DNA from: Nageia nagi | Taxonomy: Eukaryota > Pinophyta | Assembly: GCA_050084985.1 (NCBI GenBank) | Contig: JBITNC010000001.1 | Location: 69,068,001-69,132,000 of the forward strand | Length of the DNA: 64,000 bases | Direction: 5' to 3' | Part shown: piece after piece, positions 33,846 to 45,597 of the stretch | How the letters are laid out: each line of letters begins with the position of its first letter | Position numbering within the stretch: the stretch's first letter is position 1 | Translations under genes and position numbers: made by a program | Notes under the pieces: model-generated | Database searches by the model: none | Told to the model about the DNA's origin: nothing | Seen by the model: only the letters and a program-made list of their open reading frames with translations

Positions 33846-36690
33846 AAAACTAGAGACAGATAAGTCCTACAAGCTCTAGTGGTAATTCTTGGGTGTATGA
33901 CCCAAATTAGCTGATGAGCCCATGTTCATGATGGATTACAACATTATGGAAGGGTTAATATGTTATGACTTTGCTACCTTCTTACCAAATGAAATTAGAA
34001 AGAATCTATTTAATATTGGTAAGGGAAATTTTGGGCACTCCTCCTATTTGTGGTGGTTGATTATCCACCAAAATCTACAAATTTTGGTTCACAGGCAATT
34101 TTTGTAGTGTTAGCCACCTCTTCTATAGCTCCTACTTCAATTAACATGAGGATGATAGTGCTCAAAAAAGTTCATTGCTCTTATTATGAGTTCATAGAGA
34201 CATGTTTTGCACCAGTCATGAAGATCCTCATGGGAAGAAATGTACATAAATTATACCAAACTATCCTAGAAGATTTACAAGATAGAAATAAAATTGGAGA
34301 CTGGTATTTCCTAGAGAACATGACAATTATTTTGAGTTATGGTTATTTTGAAAATCCTTTTTTGTTACCGAAATTTGTTACCCCATAATTGTATTCTTTA
34401 GAGATGGAAAGATAAATAAGTGTCATAGAGACTAGATATAGGTCTAGTGGCAATTTTAAACTTGTAATTAAAATATTGACTATAATGGATAGTTTAACAT
34501 TGATGGAAATAGATTATAAAGAAGAATTATCTAATTTTATTATTTAGAATTTTAAGTTTGAGAAGATAGAAGGTAATTGGAAGTATGGCCCCTTAGGGGA
34601 ATATACAAAAATAATAAAGAAAAATAAAAGATACTCAACATTCAATCATGAAGCTCAAACCCATATTGAATTTTTTACTAATTAGACTAAGCAAGAAGCT
34701 AATGTCTCCCTAGAGTGGGAATTCAACATTTTGGATAAGGCATGGATGGACTTGGAAGGATTGAAAAAATATAGATTATGGGAAACCATAAGGTAGGAGT
34801 TTACTTTGGCCCTAGAGGTAATTGCTTAGTTGCAAGATGAGTTGGGAAGGGGCCCCAAAAAAATTGAATACCTTACCAAGTATAGATTTGAGTATACCAT
34901 CAAAGAAGTACATTTGAAAATAAGCCTTTTAGTGAATTTAAGCATGATCAATAATAGCATGTCTAGTACATGAAATATTCATTTCCAAAAAAAGAGGCAA
35001 CCCTTGCTAAAAATATTTTAGGGAAAGACATCACAAGATGATCAACATTGGCATAGTAGGAAGAAGAGATTCAACACCCTAAGAGAAGGAAGCTTGAAGA
35101 AGGATCAAGCTCTAAAGCTATACCAAGGAAGAGAAAAAAAACTTCAATGGAAATAGTGTCTACTTTCAAGGAATCTTCCCCAAAGAAGTAAAGAATAATT
35201 AAGTTCAAAATCAAAGAACTAGCCAAAGAGTAGCAGCCCCTAGAGAAAAAGATCTTGCAAAAAAGCAACCTATCTCGAATCAATTCATGGTCCCATCTCC
35301 ATGGATAGAAGAAGAAGAGCTAGAGCCTAGCATAAGAGATACTAAACTCCTAGATGTGGAGATCCAAAAACCCAAGAGCATATACATAGTTGTATATCAA
35401 GATGCTCAAGAGGACCTAGGGGATGAAGTGCAAAAGGGGGAGGTAATGTGCTTGGAATAGGTGCAAGAGCAATAGTAAGAGCAGAAGCAGGTGAAGTTGG
35501 TGATGATGATGATGATCCTAATAAGAAGAAAGACTTCATCCCAATGGAAAAGGCATAAAATAAAGATGTAGTTACTAAAGAAGAGAAAGAAGAAGAACCC
35601 ACTATAGAAATAACAAAGGAGATGTCTTCCCTAGAAACATCATCATCCACATCAAAAGTAGGTACATCCCTCCATTATTTAATTCCTTATTCAACTACCT
35701 TAGATGAGGAAATAAAATGTAGTTTTTCTATTCATGTAGTAAAGCCCATTGATCTAACAACATTCATTAATAAACCCCATGTACTCCTAAAGAAAAAAAG
35801 TATATTATTATGTAGACTTATAGACATAAGGCATATTAAAATTGTATGGATGTACTTCAAATATGGAAAGTTGGATACAACCCCTATTACCATAATGAAT
35901 GTAAATATGCAAAGTGCCCTGGTAGTGGATCAGTCTAGGTTTTTGGTGAACACTTCCCTAGTTATGATAAAAAGTATCCAATCCATCAAGAATAAAATAG
36001 AGAAATTAAATAAAAAGGTTGAGCAACTCAAAGGAGACTACTCCTAAAAGGATAAGATGATATCCAAAATGCAAAACCAAAATAATGAGCTAATCCAAAA
36101 ATTGGATAAAAATCTAAGAATGATAAGAGCCTATAGGATACTAAGGTTGAGTTAGAGAAAATGAAGAATTAGGTTGAAGAGTTGAAGGATTAGTCTAGTG
36201 TAATTGAAAAACAAATGGATTAAAAGATAGAAAAAGAATTAAAAAAGACTATAGCAGCCAATAAAGTTTTAAATGATGATAATATCAAGTTGCTAGAGAT
36301 TATTAAGAATTTTAGGAAGATTTTGATAGAATAGGTCAAAGAAAGATTAGTTAGCATGTACCAATTGTATTAATTGAAAAATCAAGCAAAATACGTTGTC
36401 CAATTACATAATACTCAAAATGTACTCCACTAATTGACATTAACAATCCCAAGATCAAGGATTGAAGGAATGCAATATTGGCTCAGGGAATTAATAAAGA
36501 AGGATTTGGGAACTATAACTCCAAGGTTAAGACAAATAATTTTGAGAAGAATCAAAGATATTTATGATTTACAAGGTTTCATGTTTGCCCTAAACTTGGA
36601 GAAAAGTCAGTTAAATGAAGAAATAAGTTTTGTAAATAGATATTTTAATTATTTAATTCATTTGAAAGCTCCAAAATTATGAGAAGAATT
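33846..36690 (+). pseudogene. Extra sense reading frame in the 3' region of element D
   Basis: A long decayed plus-strand coding region of about 900 codons lies between INT and the 3' LTR. Clear pieces: 33,920-34,060 (MDYNIMEGLICYDFATFLPN), 34,050-34,388 (KVHCSYYEFIETCFAPVMKI, DRNKIGDWYFLENM), 34,400-34,970 (NFKFEKIEGNWKYGPLGEYT, FNILDKAWMDLEGLKKYRLW), an acidic/lysine-rich linker (35,400-35,620), 35,622-36,047 (LLCRLIDIRHIKIVWMYFKY) and a coiled-coil heptad region (SIQSIKNKIEKLNKKVEQLK). Similar amino-acid content continues in other frames to 36,690. I do not recognise the family. Extra ORFs after INT are known in Tat-type elements. It is not the PMD protein, and it is sense rather than antisense. 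Confidence 0.6.
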
Positions 36691-36836
36691 AGATGTATGA
36701 AGTAGTGTCGATTGATGGGTGGGGAATACAAAATAATTTTTGGAGCAAAATTTTTTTGAGAAATAACTCTTAGAGCTACAAGAAATCATTTACCTAGCTT
36801 AGGAATCAATATCAAGATTTTTGCATGCTAGAAGAT

Positions 36837-38805
36837 GGGAGAATGTGTTAATGAGCTTTAAATCAAACATAGTAAAATTTCAAGCATACCCTATTTTATC
36901 ATAGGTAGATAATAAATATCTTAAGGATTTATATAATAAACTCTAATATTTGCTACCTACATACCTAATTCCACCACTAGAGATCTCAATAAAGGATACT
37001 ACTAGGAAAGCAAGTGGGAGTGACCAGTAAGGGTCCTATTCTTCAACAAGCTAAAGACCCCCAAGAGTCACCATAAGACTATTATTCTTGTAGAATCACA
37101 CTCTAAAAAAGGGTACAATTCTTCATGTTATTTATTATTTCATTTATTCATTCATTCCAAAATAAAAACCCCTTATTTAATTACCATTCCTTATTCCTTT
37201 TCCTCTCATTTGTAAATATTTATATGTATTTAGTCTTTACTTAAGAGTTTTGCATATTACCATGTCATATTTGTATCATCAAGTCTTAGTCAAATAAAGT
37301 TATTCAAAACTACCATTTTGTTATAAGGTAAGTGTTATTTGTACATAGTTTGATGAGTCATGTCCAGGATCTATGTATAGGGCATAAGTTCAAAAGTGTC
37401 AATCTTATAAAATCAACTAAGTCATTTTCAAGCCTTATTTTTGGGTGTTATTCTATATAGTCTATTTGTATGTCTAAAGTCAAGTCTATATCTTATCCCA
37501 TGTCTTGTTAGTTTTTTCAAGTCACATAAATATTAGTTTTTTCAAGTCACATAATGGGCATTGTCACAAGAGTCAATTAAAATAAAGCTTTATGAAAATC
37601 GAAGGGTGATATCATATTATTATGCAAAAATCAACAAGCATTAAATAAGCTTTAGTAGTCGTTATTCTTGATAATTCTTCAAGATGAGATATGTTTATAG
37701 CTCTTCATTTAGTAGACCCCTCCAATTTTAAATAATGATGTCACACTTTTCAATAAAAATCAATGGGTTATAAGATCCTTAGATATTCAACAACCCCTAC
37801 CAAGGCATAAAAAGTTCTGCTAAGGAGAAATAGACACTACAAGAAGAGATGAGCATCAAGGTCCACTTAATCAAGAGTGCATGTCCCCCAGAACTTTGCC
37901 AACATGTTGACTACAACTCATTTCAACATGGTAGTAGTAGTTGATTCTCAAGTTTGAATGGTTACATCTTCCTTCACCTTTATAGTAGTTAGCACCATAA
38001 TTGTAGCATAAGCATTTAATAGTTATAGAGAGTTGGTGGCTCATTGACTAATTAATCAACTTAACTATACATATAGAGATGGTAGACCATATCTCATTAA
38101 TATGGAAATAGTTCAAATGTTCTATGGTCAATAGCCAAAGGATGATTGATTGTAGTTGGATTGGTATATGATTAAAGGATTGTGAATTCCAAGAATTGGA
38201 ATTGCATTGAAACCATAATCCATAATTAGTCACAATTGTACATTTTCTTGTACATGGTTGTAAATATTTAGTTTCATTTAGTTCTTGGTCAATATGTTAG
38301 TTGCAATCATTAATGGTGGATAACCACTTATTTTGTAAATAGAACATTATAAATAGTGGACTGTTAGAGGTCCAAAAGGTCAGATATTTTAACAAAGTTG
38401 CCTAGTGTGAGAAGTGTTTTCATATATGATAATACATACTAGGATATTTTTCCCTCTACAACTTATGGCTATTATTTTATTTTGTAATTAATTTGTATGA
38501 AGCATTGTCCTAAGTTGTGGGTATGTACTATGATTGCGAGACCCCAAGAGTGAAGTAGTTATTCTATTCTTAATATTGGCAATGGATTACTACCTATGCA
38601 GTGATGCTTGGGCTGATTAGTTTTAGTTTGCTTTTTGTAGTTTAGATTTTGATCTCTTTCCTATTACTCTATACCTCTTTTATCTTTTTCCAATTACTTT
38701 TGACCTCTTTCATAGATAGGAATTAGTCTATAACCTAAAGATTGAGTAGAAAACCCCCACAAGTGCACTATCTCATCACTTTATACTCTTTAAGAACCCT
38801 ACTAT
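36837..38805 (+). repeat. Tandem duplication, copy 1 (1,969 bp)
   Basis: Runs from 'gggagaatgtgttaatg' to 'aagaaccctactat' and is followed directly by copy 2. It contains about 215-240 bp of the 3' internal region of D and then a nearly complete LTR (37,052 or 37,080 onward) that lacks the last 60 bp or so. Copy 1 and copy 2 differ at only about five places that I can see. Confidence 0.9.
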
Positions 38806-40772
38806 GGGAGAATGTGTTAATGAGCTTTAAATCAAACATAGTAAAATTTCAAGCATACCCTATTTTATCATAGGTAGATAATAAATATCTTAAGGATTTA
38901 TATAATAAACTCTAATATTTGCTACCTACATACCTAATTCCACCACTAGAGATCTCAATAAAGGATACTACTAGGAAAGCAAGTGGGAGTGACCAGTAAG
39001 GGTCCTATTCTTCAACAAGTTAAAGACCCCCAAGAGTCACCATAAGACTATTATTCTTGTAGAATCACACTCTAAAAAGGGTACAATTTTCATGTTATTT
39101 ATTATTTCATTTATTCATTCATTCCAAAATAAAAACCCCTTATTTAATTACCATTCCTTATTCCTTTTCCTCTCATTTGTAAATATTTATATGTATTTAG
39201 TCTTTACTTAAGAGTTTTGCATATTACCATGTCATATTTGTATCATCAAGTCTTAGTCAAATAAAGTTATTCAAAACTACCATTTTGTTATAAGGTAAGT
39301 GTTATTTGTACATAGTTTGATGAGTCATGTCCAGGATCTATGTATAGGGCATAAGTTCAAAAGTGTCAATCTTATAAAATCAACTAAGTCATTTTCAAGC
39401 CTTATTTTTGGGTGTTATTCTATATAGTCTATTTGTATGTCTAAAGTCAAGTCTATATCTTATCCCATGTCTTGTTAGTTTTTTCAAGTCACATAAATAT
39501 TAGTTTTTTCAAGTCACATAATGGGCATTGTCACAAGAGTCAATTAAAATAAAGCTTTATGAAAATCGAAGGGTGATATCATATTATTATGCAAAAATCA
39601 ACAAGCATTAAATAAGCTTTAGTAGTCGTTATTCTTGATAATTCTTCAAGATGAGATATGTTTATAGCTCTTCATTTAGTAGACCCCTCCAATTTTAAAT
39701 AATGATGTCACACTTTTCAATAAAAATCAATGGGTTATAAGATCCTTAGATATTCAACAACCCCTACCAAGGCATAAAAAGTTCTGCTGAGGAGAAATAG
39801 ACACTACAAGAAGAGATGAGCATCAAGGTCCACTTAATCAAGAGTGCATGTCCCCCAGAACTTTGCCAACATGTTGACTACAACTCATTTCAACATGGTA
39901 GTAGTAGTTGATTCTCAAGTTTGAATGGTTACATCTTCCTTCACCTTTATAGTAGTTAGCACCATAATTGTAGCATAAGCATTTAATAGTTATAGAGAGT
40001 TGGTGGCTCATTGACTAATTAATCAACTTAACTATACATATAGAGATGGTAGACCATATCTCATTAATATGGAAATAGTTCAAATGTTCTATGGTCAATA
40101 GCCAAAGGATGATTGATTGTAGTTGGATTGGTATATGATTAAAGGATTGTGAATTCCAAGAATTGGAATTGCATTGAAACCATAATCCATAATTAGTCAC
40201 AATTGTACATTTTCTTGTACATGGTTGTAAATATTTAGTTTCATTTAGTTCTTGGTCAATATGTTAGTTGTAATCATTAATGGTGGATAACCACTTATTT
40301 TGTAAATAGAACATTATAAATAGTGGACTGTTAGAGGTCCAAAAGGTCAGATATTTTAACAAAGTTGCCTAGTGTGAGAAGTGTTTTCATATATGATAAT
40401 ACATACTAGGATATTTTTCCCTCTACAACTTATGGCTATTATTTTATTTTGTAATTAATTTGTATGAAGCATTGTCCTAAGTTGTGGGTATGTACTATGA
40501 TTGCGAGACCCCAAGAGTGAAGTAGTTATTCTATTCTTAATATTGGCAATGGATTACTACCTATGCAGTGATGCTTGGGCTGATTAGTTTTAGTTTGCTT
40601 TTTGTAGTTTAGATTTTGATCTCTTTCCTATTACTCTATACCTCTTTTATCTTTTTCCAATTACTTTTGACCTCTTTCATAGATAGGAATTAGTCTATAA
40701 CCTAAAGATTGAGTAGAAAACCCCCACAAGTGCACTATCTCATCACTTTATACTCTTTAAGAACCCTACTAT
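38806..40772 (+). repeat. Tandem duplication, copy 2 (1,967 bp)
   Basis: Nearly identical to copy 1. Differences seen: c/t at 37,051 versus 39,020, an A-run two to one bases shorter near 39,075, 'attcttcatg' versus 'attttcatg' near 39,090, 'ctgctaagg' versus 'ctgctgagg' near 39,787, and 'gttgcaatc' versus 'gttgtaatc' near 40,270. The junction at 38,804-38,806 lies in an AT microhomology. Confidence 0.9.
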
Positions 40773-40831
40773 TGCAGGAAATAGAGAACTATACCAAACC
40801 AAACCTTTAGGTTACATTATATTAATCAACA
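39049..40831 (+). mobile_element. Terminal 3' LTR of element D
   Basis: It matches the 5' LTR at 24,564-26,369 and ends TTAATCAACA. A TAAAGACCCCC word at about 39,021 may be the real, decayed start (compare TGTAGACACC in LTR B). The copy at 37,080-38,805 is its tandem duplicate. No clear purine tract precedes it. Confidence 0.65.
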
Positions 40832-41610
40832 CTTACCCCAACACTTACCTGATGGATGGTTTTCTTACCCAATAGTTGTCCTCTATCTTGATGACTTAAA
40901 AACCTTACTTGATAGTTGGTAACCTTATTTGATAGACCATAATAAATTATTTTTTAATTAAAACATCTACTTTTTAATTTAAAATCCAACAAGAAAAAGA
41001 ACAAATTGAATCAAAGCTAAAATCCAAAGATATTTTGGTTTTTTGAATACACTATTTTGGAGCCTCATTTTAGTCAAAATTTTAGTAAATAATTCATAGA
41101 AAATTCAACACAACTCTAAAAAGTCTAAAATTTGGTCTATAGCTTTCTTAAACCTCCTTGTTCATGATAAAGTTTATAAAAAAAATTGATTACATTTTCT
41201 CATTTTGTAGAAAAATGGCCAAACGTTAAATTTTTTAAATCCTCTGTTTTGGGCTAAAAATGGCCAAAATATCACTCTTTTGTAGTTTGGCTCATTTTTA
41301 TCATCTTTTTAGGCTAATTGTTTTGATATAAAATACTTATAGACTTTTTCAAAAAAGTGGGTTTCTCATTTTTTTGCCATCCCATACTAAAAATTAGTGA
41401 AATTTTCATTATTTCTATATTTTATTAAAATTTCTATAGATTGAAATAGATGGAAATGGGTATCAAAAACTATTATTTTTTAAAAAAAAAAATTTCATAA
41501 ATAAGAATTTATAAGATTATGATTTTCTTTTTTAAATTGTATAATTATTATTAAAACTAGAACTGTAATTTTGTTTTAAAGGAGGTATATTATGCATTCT
41601 TTTAAGATCT
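40832..41610. repeat. 3' flank of element D, matching 26,370-27,157
   Basis: Minisatellite units (CTTACCTGATGG and derivatives, 40,832-40,940) and then an AT-rich segment. It leads into the leader and gag of copia element C, so it is best read as the original leader of C, with the other copy at 26,370-27,157 being secondary. Confidence 0.6.
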
Positions 41611-41825
41611 ATTTTTTGAATAAATTACTAAAATGTAATTATTGATAGGTATTATTATTAATCACTCTACATGAGCACATTTTAAATCTATTATTGTGAA
41701 AGAAATATAGTTCATAATTGTAATATGATATTACAAGATAATAATAACTAGTTAAAATTATTTTTTGTAGCCTTTTTATTTTTTTAAACCTCTAAAATAA
41801 TTGAAACTTATCTCTTTCACAAAAA
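41611..41825. other. End of the leader of element C
   Basis: AT-rich non-coding sequence; nothing recognised. Confidence 0.35.
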
Positions 41826-42735
41826 CATGGTAGAAAATATGCTCTCTTTCTTGCCAAATAACATATTGGATGACACCAATTATGGCATCTAGGAGCCTAG
41901 GTTAAGGGTTGAATTCTAGGCGAGACAATTATGGAATGGAGAAGAAATTGCACCTATTTAGCCAAGAGATCTTGAAGCCTATAATTTGAAACATTAGCAA
42001 AATTTATCTATGCTATTTAGGGTTGTGTTTGATGATATCCTTATGACTATTTATCCTTGTGAGAATTCTAAGGATGCTTGGGCTTTGTTGAGGTGAATGT
42101 ATTTTGGGTTTGATCAAATAAGGAAATTTACTTTGCTGTCCAAGATCTTCAACACCACATAATATAAGAATGAAAGTGTTGTGTTTTTGGCAAAAATTAA
42201 ATACATGAGGACTCAACTCATGAATTGAAATTATGATTGGTTAAATGAAAAAATTATGTGTTTCATTATCTTAAATAATCTCTATGAGAAATTTACCAAT
42301 TTTGTGGATATTCTCAACATAAGAGTTAATCAAAGAGAAGCTATGACTCTTGAGTCTCTATCCAAGATGTTTATTCAACATGAAGAATCCCCAAATCTAA
42401 GTTACTTGAAACTTAAGAAAATATCAAGGAATCAAATGTTACTCTCAATATTGTAAAGATAAAATTCAAGAAGAAAGGGAACAACAAGAAAAAGAAAGGA
42501 AGCAAGAATCATCCATTCAAGAAAAAATATCAAACTAGATAGAGAAATGATTAAAACTAGAAAGGAAGTCACAACAATAAAATTAAAGCTTCTATTCAAA
42601 AGCCAAATTTTGATGGTAACTATAACTTATATGATATTTATGGTCATAAGGAAGCAACTTGTTACAAGAAGAAGAACAAAGGAAAGTTTTCTAGAAAGAA
42701 AAATTACAAAGGGAAAAAGGACAATGTAGTTGGCA
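41826..42735 (+). pseudogene. Gag pseudogene of copia element C
   Basis: The copia Gag (UBN2-like) is readable across several frames: NMVENMLSFLPNNILDDTNY, ARQLWNGEEIA, DAWALL, MYFGFDQIRKFTLLSKIFNT, FLAKIKYMRTQLMN and, at 42,256-42,456, FIILNNLYEKFTNFVDILNI and REAMTLESLSKMFIQHEE. A lysine-rich stretch and a weak zinc knuckle with GHKEATCYKKK (about 42,640) close it. Stops and at least one frame change (near 42,455) break the gene. The order is normal for copia, with PR-INT next. Confidence 0.7.
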
Positions 42736-44085
42736 AAAAAATGAATAAAGAAGTTTCATTTGCTTATGTTTCTTATCTTTACTCTGATTGTGATTTTCTT
42801 TCTAATGAATTGATTCTTAATTATGGTTGCATAAATAATATGAGTCATCAAAAGGAAAACTTCCAATTTTTGCATAAATAAATATCTAATTATTTTATTA
42901 TTGGTAACAACACTAAACTAGAAGTTCTTGGAACTGGGAGTGTTTGCATTAATGGAAGAACTCTAGAAAATGTTTTATATGTTCTTGATCTTAGAAAGAA
43001 TTTGTTATCAACATTCAAAATTGCAAATGAGGGGTATATTATTGAATTAATAGTAGTTGGTTGGAATATTAAAAATGGATCTACAACCATTTTCATAGGA
43101 ATAATCAAGAATAATTTATATTTAATGAAATAGTCACCTCCAAAACATTACCTTGCTATGAATGTTTTCTCTAAATTAGTTTATGGAATAAAAGGCTTAG
43201 ACATATCAACTAAAAATAGTTGAAAATTATAAATAAAGAAAATTATGTCCATGACATGCCTTCAATATCAACTAACATGGGGTTATGCGAAAATTGTATT
43301 TTGGGCAAGATGAGTAGGTAAAAATTTAACAAAGATACTGTAATAAGAGAAAATTAGATTCTACAACTTGTGCATACTGATTTAATGGGTCCATTTCAAT
43401 TAAAATATTTTAAAGGACATTCATATGCATTAACTTTAATAGGTTACTACAACATAATGTATTTTGTATATTTTATCAATATAAATCATATTATTTTGAA
43501 ACATTTATGCATTTTAAATCTTTGCTTGAAAACCAAACTAAATACAAGATTAAAATGCTCAAATATGATAATTAAGGGGAATACATAAGCAATGAATTTC
43601 GTGATTTTAACTCTAATGCTGGTATAAAATATCAATTCTTTATTTCTTACACTCCTCAACATAGTGGATTAGCTGAAAGGAAAAATAGATCAATTATGGA
43701 TATGGCAAGGTGTGTGTTGGGTGATCTTCCAAAATTCTTGTGAGGAGAGGTAGTAAACATGATAGTCTACATACTCAACAAATGTCCAACTAAAATATTA
43801 GATGGAAAATATCCTTTTAAAGCTTGGACTAGTAAGAAAACAACTATTTCTTATTTTAAAATCCTTGGTTGTGTTGTATACACATTTGTAGTATCAAAAA
43901 GAAACAATTGGATAATAGATTAGAAAAATATATTTTTATTGGTTATGATGATCAACATAAATGATACAAATTTTATTTTTCATTCTCTAGATGAGTAAAA
44001 GTGGCAAGGGATATTAAATTTGATGAGCAATCTTTATATTTGATTTTTATGATAATGTTATTGCTGAACATGTTCCAAAGAAGCT
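42736..44085 (+). pseudogene. Protease and integrase of copia element C
   Basis: Protease region: the active-site motif is ruined (ILNYGCINNMSHQKENF where D-S/T-G-A-S-H is expected), then KLEVLGTGSVCINGRTLENV and LYVLDLRKNLLS. The GAG-pre-integrase block is partly readable (CENCILGKMSR). Integrase core: LQLVHTDLMGPFQLKYFKGH at 43,357-43,420 with the first aspartate, ISYTPQHSGLAERKNRSIMD at about 43,650 with the glutamate, and NMIVYILNKCPTKILDGKYP. The middle aspartate block lies in a frameshifted part. Confidence 0.7.
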
Positions 44086-44939
44086 AAAATGGCTTATACA
44101 AAATATAATGATTCTTTATTACAATTAGATATTCCCAACCATAGAGTTGCAAGGAGTATGTTAACCAATATCTCATTATTGGCTAGAATCTAATTAGAAG
44201 ATGAGCCACAATCTTTTAATAAAGAAACTTAGAATCCTCACTAGGTAGAAGCTATGAAATATAAAATTGATGCATTATTAAATAATGAAAATTAGGAATT
44301 AGTTCCTCCTCTATCCAAGAGAAATATTATTGGTAATAAATGGGTGTTTAAAACTAAGTACAATTTAATTAGGAACATAAATAAATACAAAGCTAGACTT
44401 ATAGCTAAGGGATTTACAAAAAATATGGAATTAACTATACCAAAACCTTTGCACCAATAGCTAAGATGTCAACTATTAGATTGATTATTACTCTTGTTGA
44501 TGATCAAAATTGAAAGATATTCTAATTAGATGTTAAAAATACATTCTTAAGTGGAAATTTGGATGTAGAGTTGTATATCCATCAGCCAAAAGGGTTCATA
44601 TTCAAAGAAAAAGAAACATTTGTATGCAAATTGAGAAAATTCTTTATAGCTTAAAGTTGCAAGAGCTTAGTATGAGAAAATGTCTCAATATTTTAAATCT
44701 CTTGGGTTCTCAAAATGTTATACTGATACTAATTTGTACATTTTAAATAAAGGAAATGATCTAATTTTAATTTTGCCATATGTTGATGATCTACTCATTT
44801 CTAGCAATAATTTACAAATCATCAACAATTGTATTAGAAAATTGAAATCTTTGTATGAAATGATTGATATAGGTTTACTACATTATTATCTTGGGATACA
44901 AGTTTATCAATATGAAAATTGTATATTACTCAGTCAATC

Positions 44940-44978
44940 CAATATATATAATATATATATATATATAAAATATATATG
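44940..44978. repeat. TA microsatellite inside the RT of element C
   Basis: A run of alternating TA with a few extra A residues replaces a few codons between SQSN and the expected short K/Y-rich block before ILNKFN. It lies inside former coding sequence. Confidence 0.75.
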
Positions 44979-45592
44979 ATATTTTGAACAAGTTTAATAT
45001 GATTAACTATAAACTAGCAAAAATACCCATGATTCAATACATTATATTTAATATTACTCATAAATCTATTCTCATTGATGCTACTGCATATAGATAATTA
45101 ATTACTTGCTTAATATATCTTATAATAACAAGGCAAGATATTTCTTTTACTATGAATTACTTAGCTAGATACATATGAAATCCATATATGGAGCATCTTA
45201 ATGTAGTAAAAAGAATTCTAAGGTATATTTTTGGATCAAGGAACTTAGTTTTGGATTATTATTCATCAAAATCTTTTGAATTGGTTGGTTATTCAAATGC
45301 AAGCTATGGTGGAGACTTTGAGGATACAAAATCAACAAGCGCTTATGTTTTTAGTATTAGTTTTGCTATAATATCATGTGCATATAAGAGACAACTAGTG
45401 TCTACCATATCCTCTACAGAATCAAAATATAGAGTAATGACACTTACAACATAAGAAGTCATTTGGATTTATCATTTTCTTAATGAGATTAGCTTAAAAT
45501 AGAATCAACCAATTAAAACTATCATTAATAACCCATCAATTATTACCTTGGAAAAAATCTAGTCCATCATCAAAGGAAAAAAAATACATTGA

Positions 45593-45597
45593 GATAC
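45593..45597. other. Target-site duplication of element E, left copy
   Basis: GATAC immediately before the TGTTAAAAATG of the 5' LTR; identical to 50,997-51,001. Confidence 0.9.

Larger units (their letters stand above)
24564..40831 (+). mobile_element. Element D: decayed Tat-type Ty3/gypsy with aRH before RT
   Basis: LTR-like repeats lie at 24,564-26,369 and 39,049-40,831 (with a duplicate at 37,080-38,805). The interior has, on the plus strand, gag, PR, archaeal-type RNase H, RT, gRH, INT and an extra 3' reading frame. Minisatellite sequence on both outer sides suggests insertion into the minisatellite in the leader of C. The left end of the first LTR lacks about 30 bp, and a 788-bp stretch outside the LTR (26,370-27,157) separates it from a truncated gag, so the 5' end is rearranged. 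Confidence 0.65.
44086..45597 (+). pseudogene. RT and RNase H of copia element C, 5' part
   Basis: RT reads KWVFKTKYN and LIAKGF (44,340-44,420), YTKTFAPIAKMSTIRLI, LDVKNTFLSGNLDVELYIHQ (44,526-44,590), then MSQYFKSLGFSKCYTDTNLY and LILPYVDDLLISSNNLQI with the intact YVDD motif at about 44,775. A TA microsatellite disrupts the end of RT (44,940-44,978). RNase H follows at 45,188-45,454: LNVVKRILRYIFGSRNLVLD, YSNASYGGDFEDTKSTSAYV and STISSTESKYRVM. The reading continues up to 45,597, where element E interrupts it, and resumes at 51,002. Confidence 0.8.

Noticed and set aside
38048-40200. Two identical 61-residue minus-strand frames at 38,048-38,233 and 40,015-40,200
   Set aside because: They lie inside the LTR of D; identity comes from the tandem duplication, not from selection on a protein.
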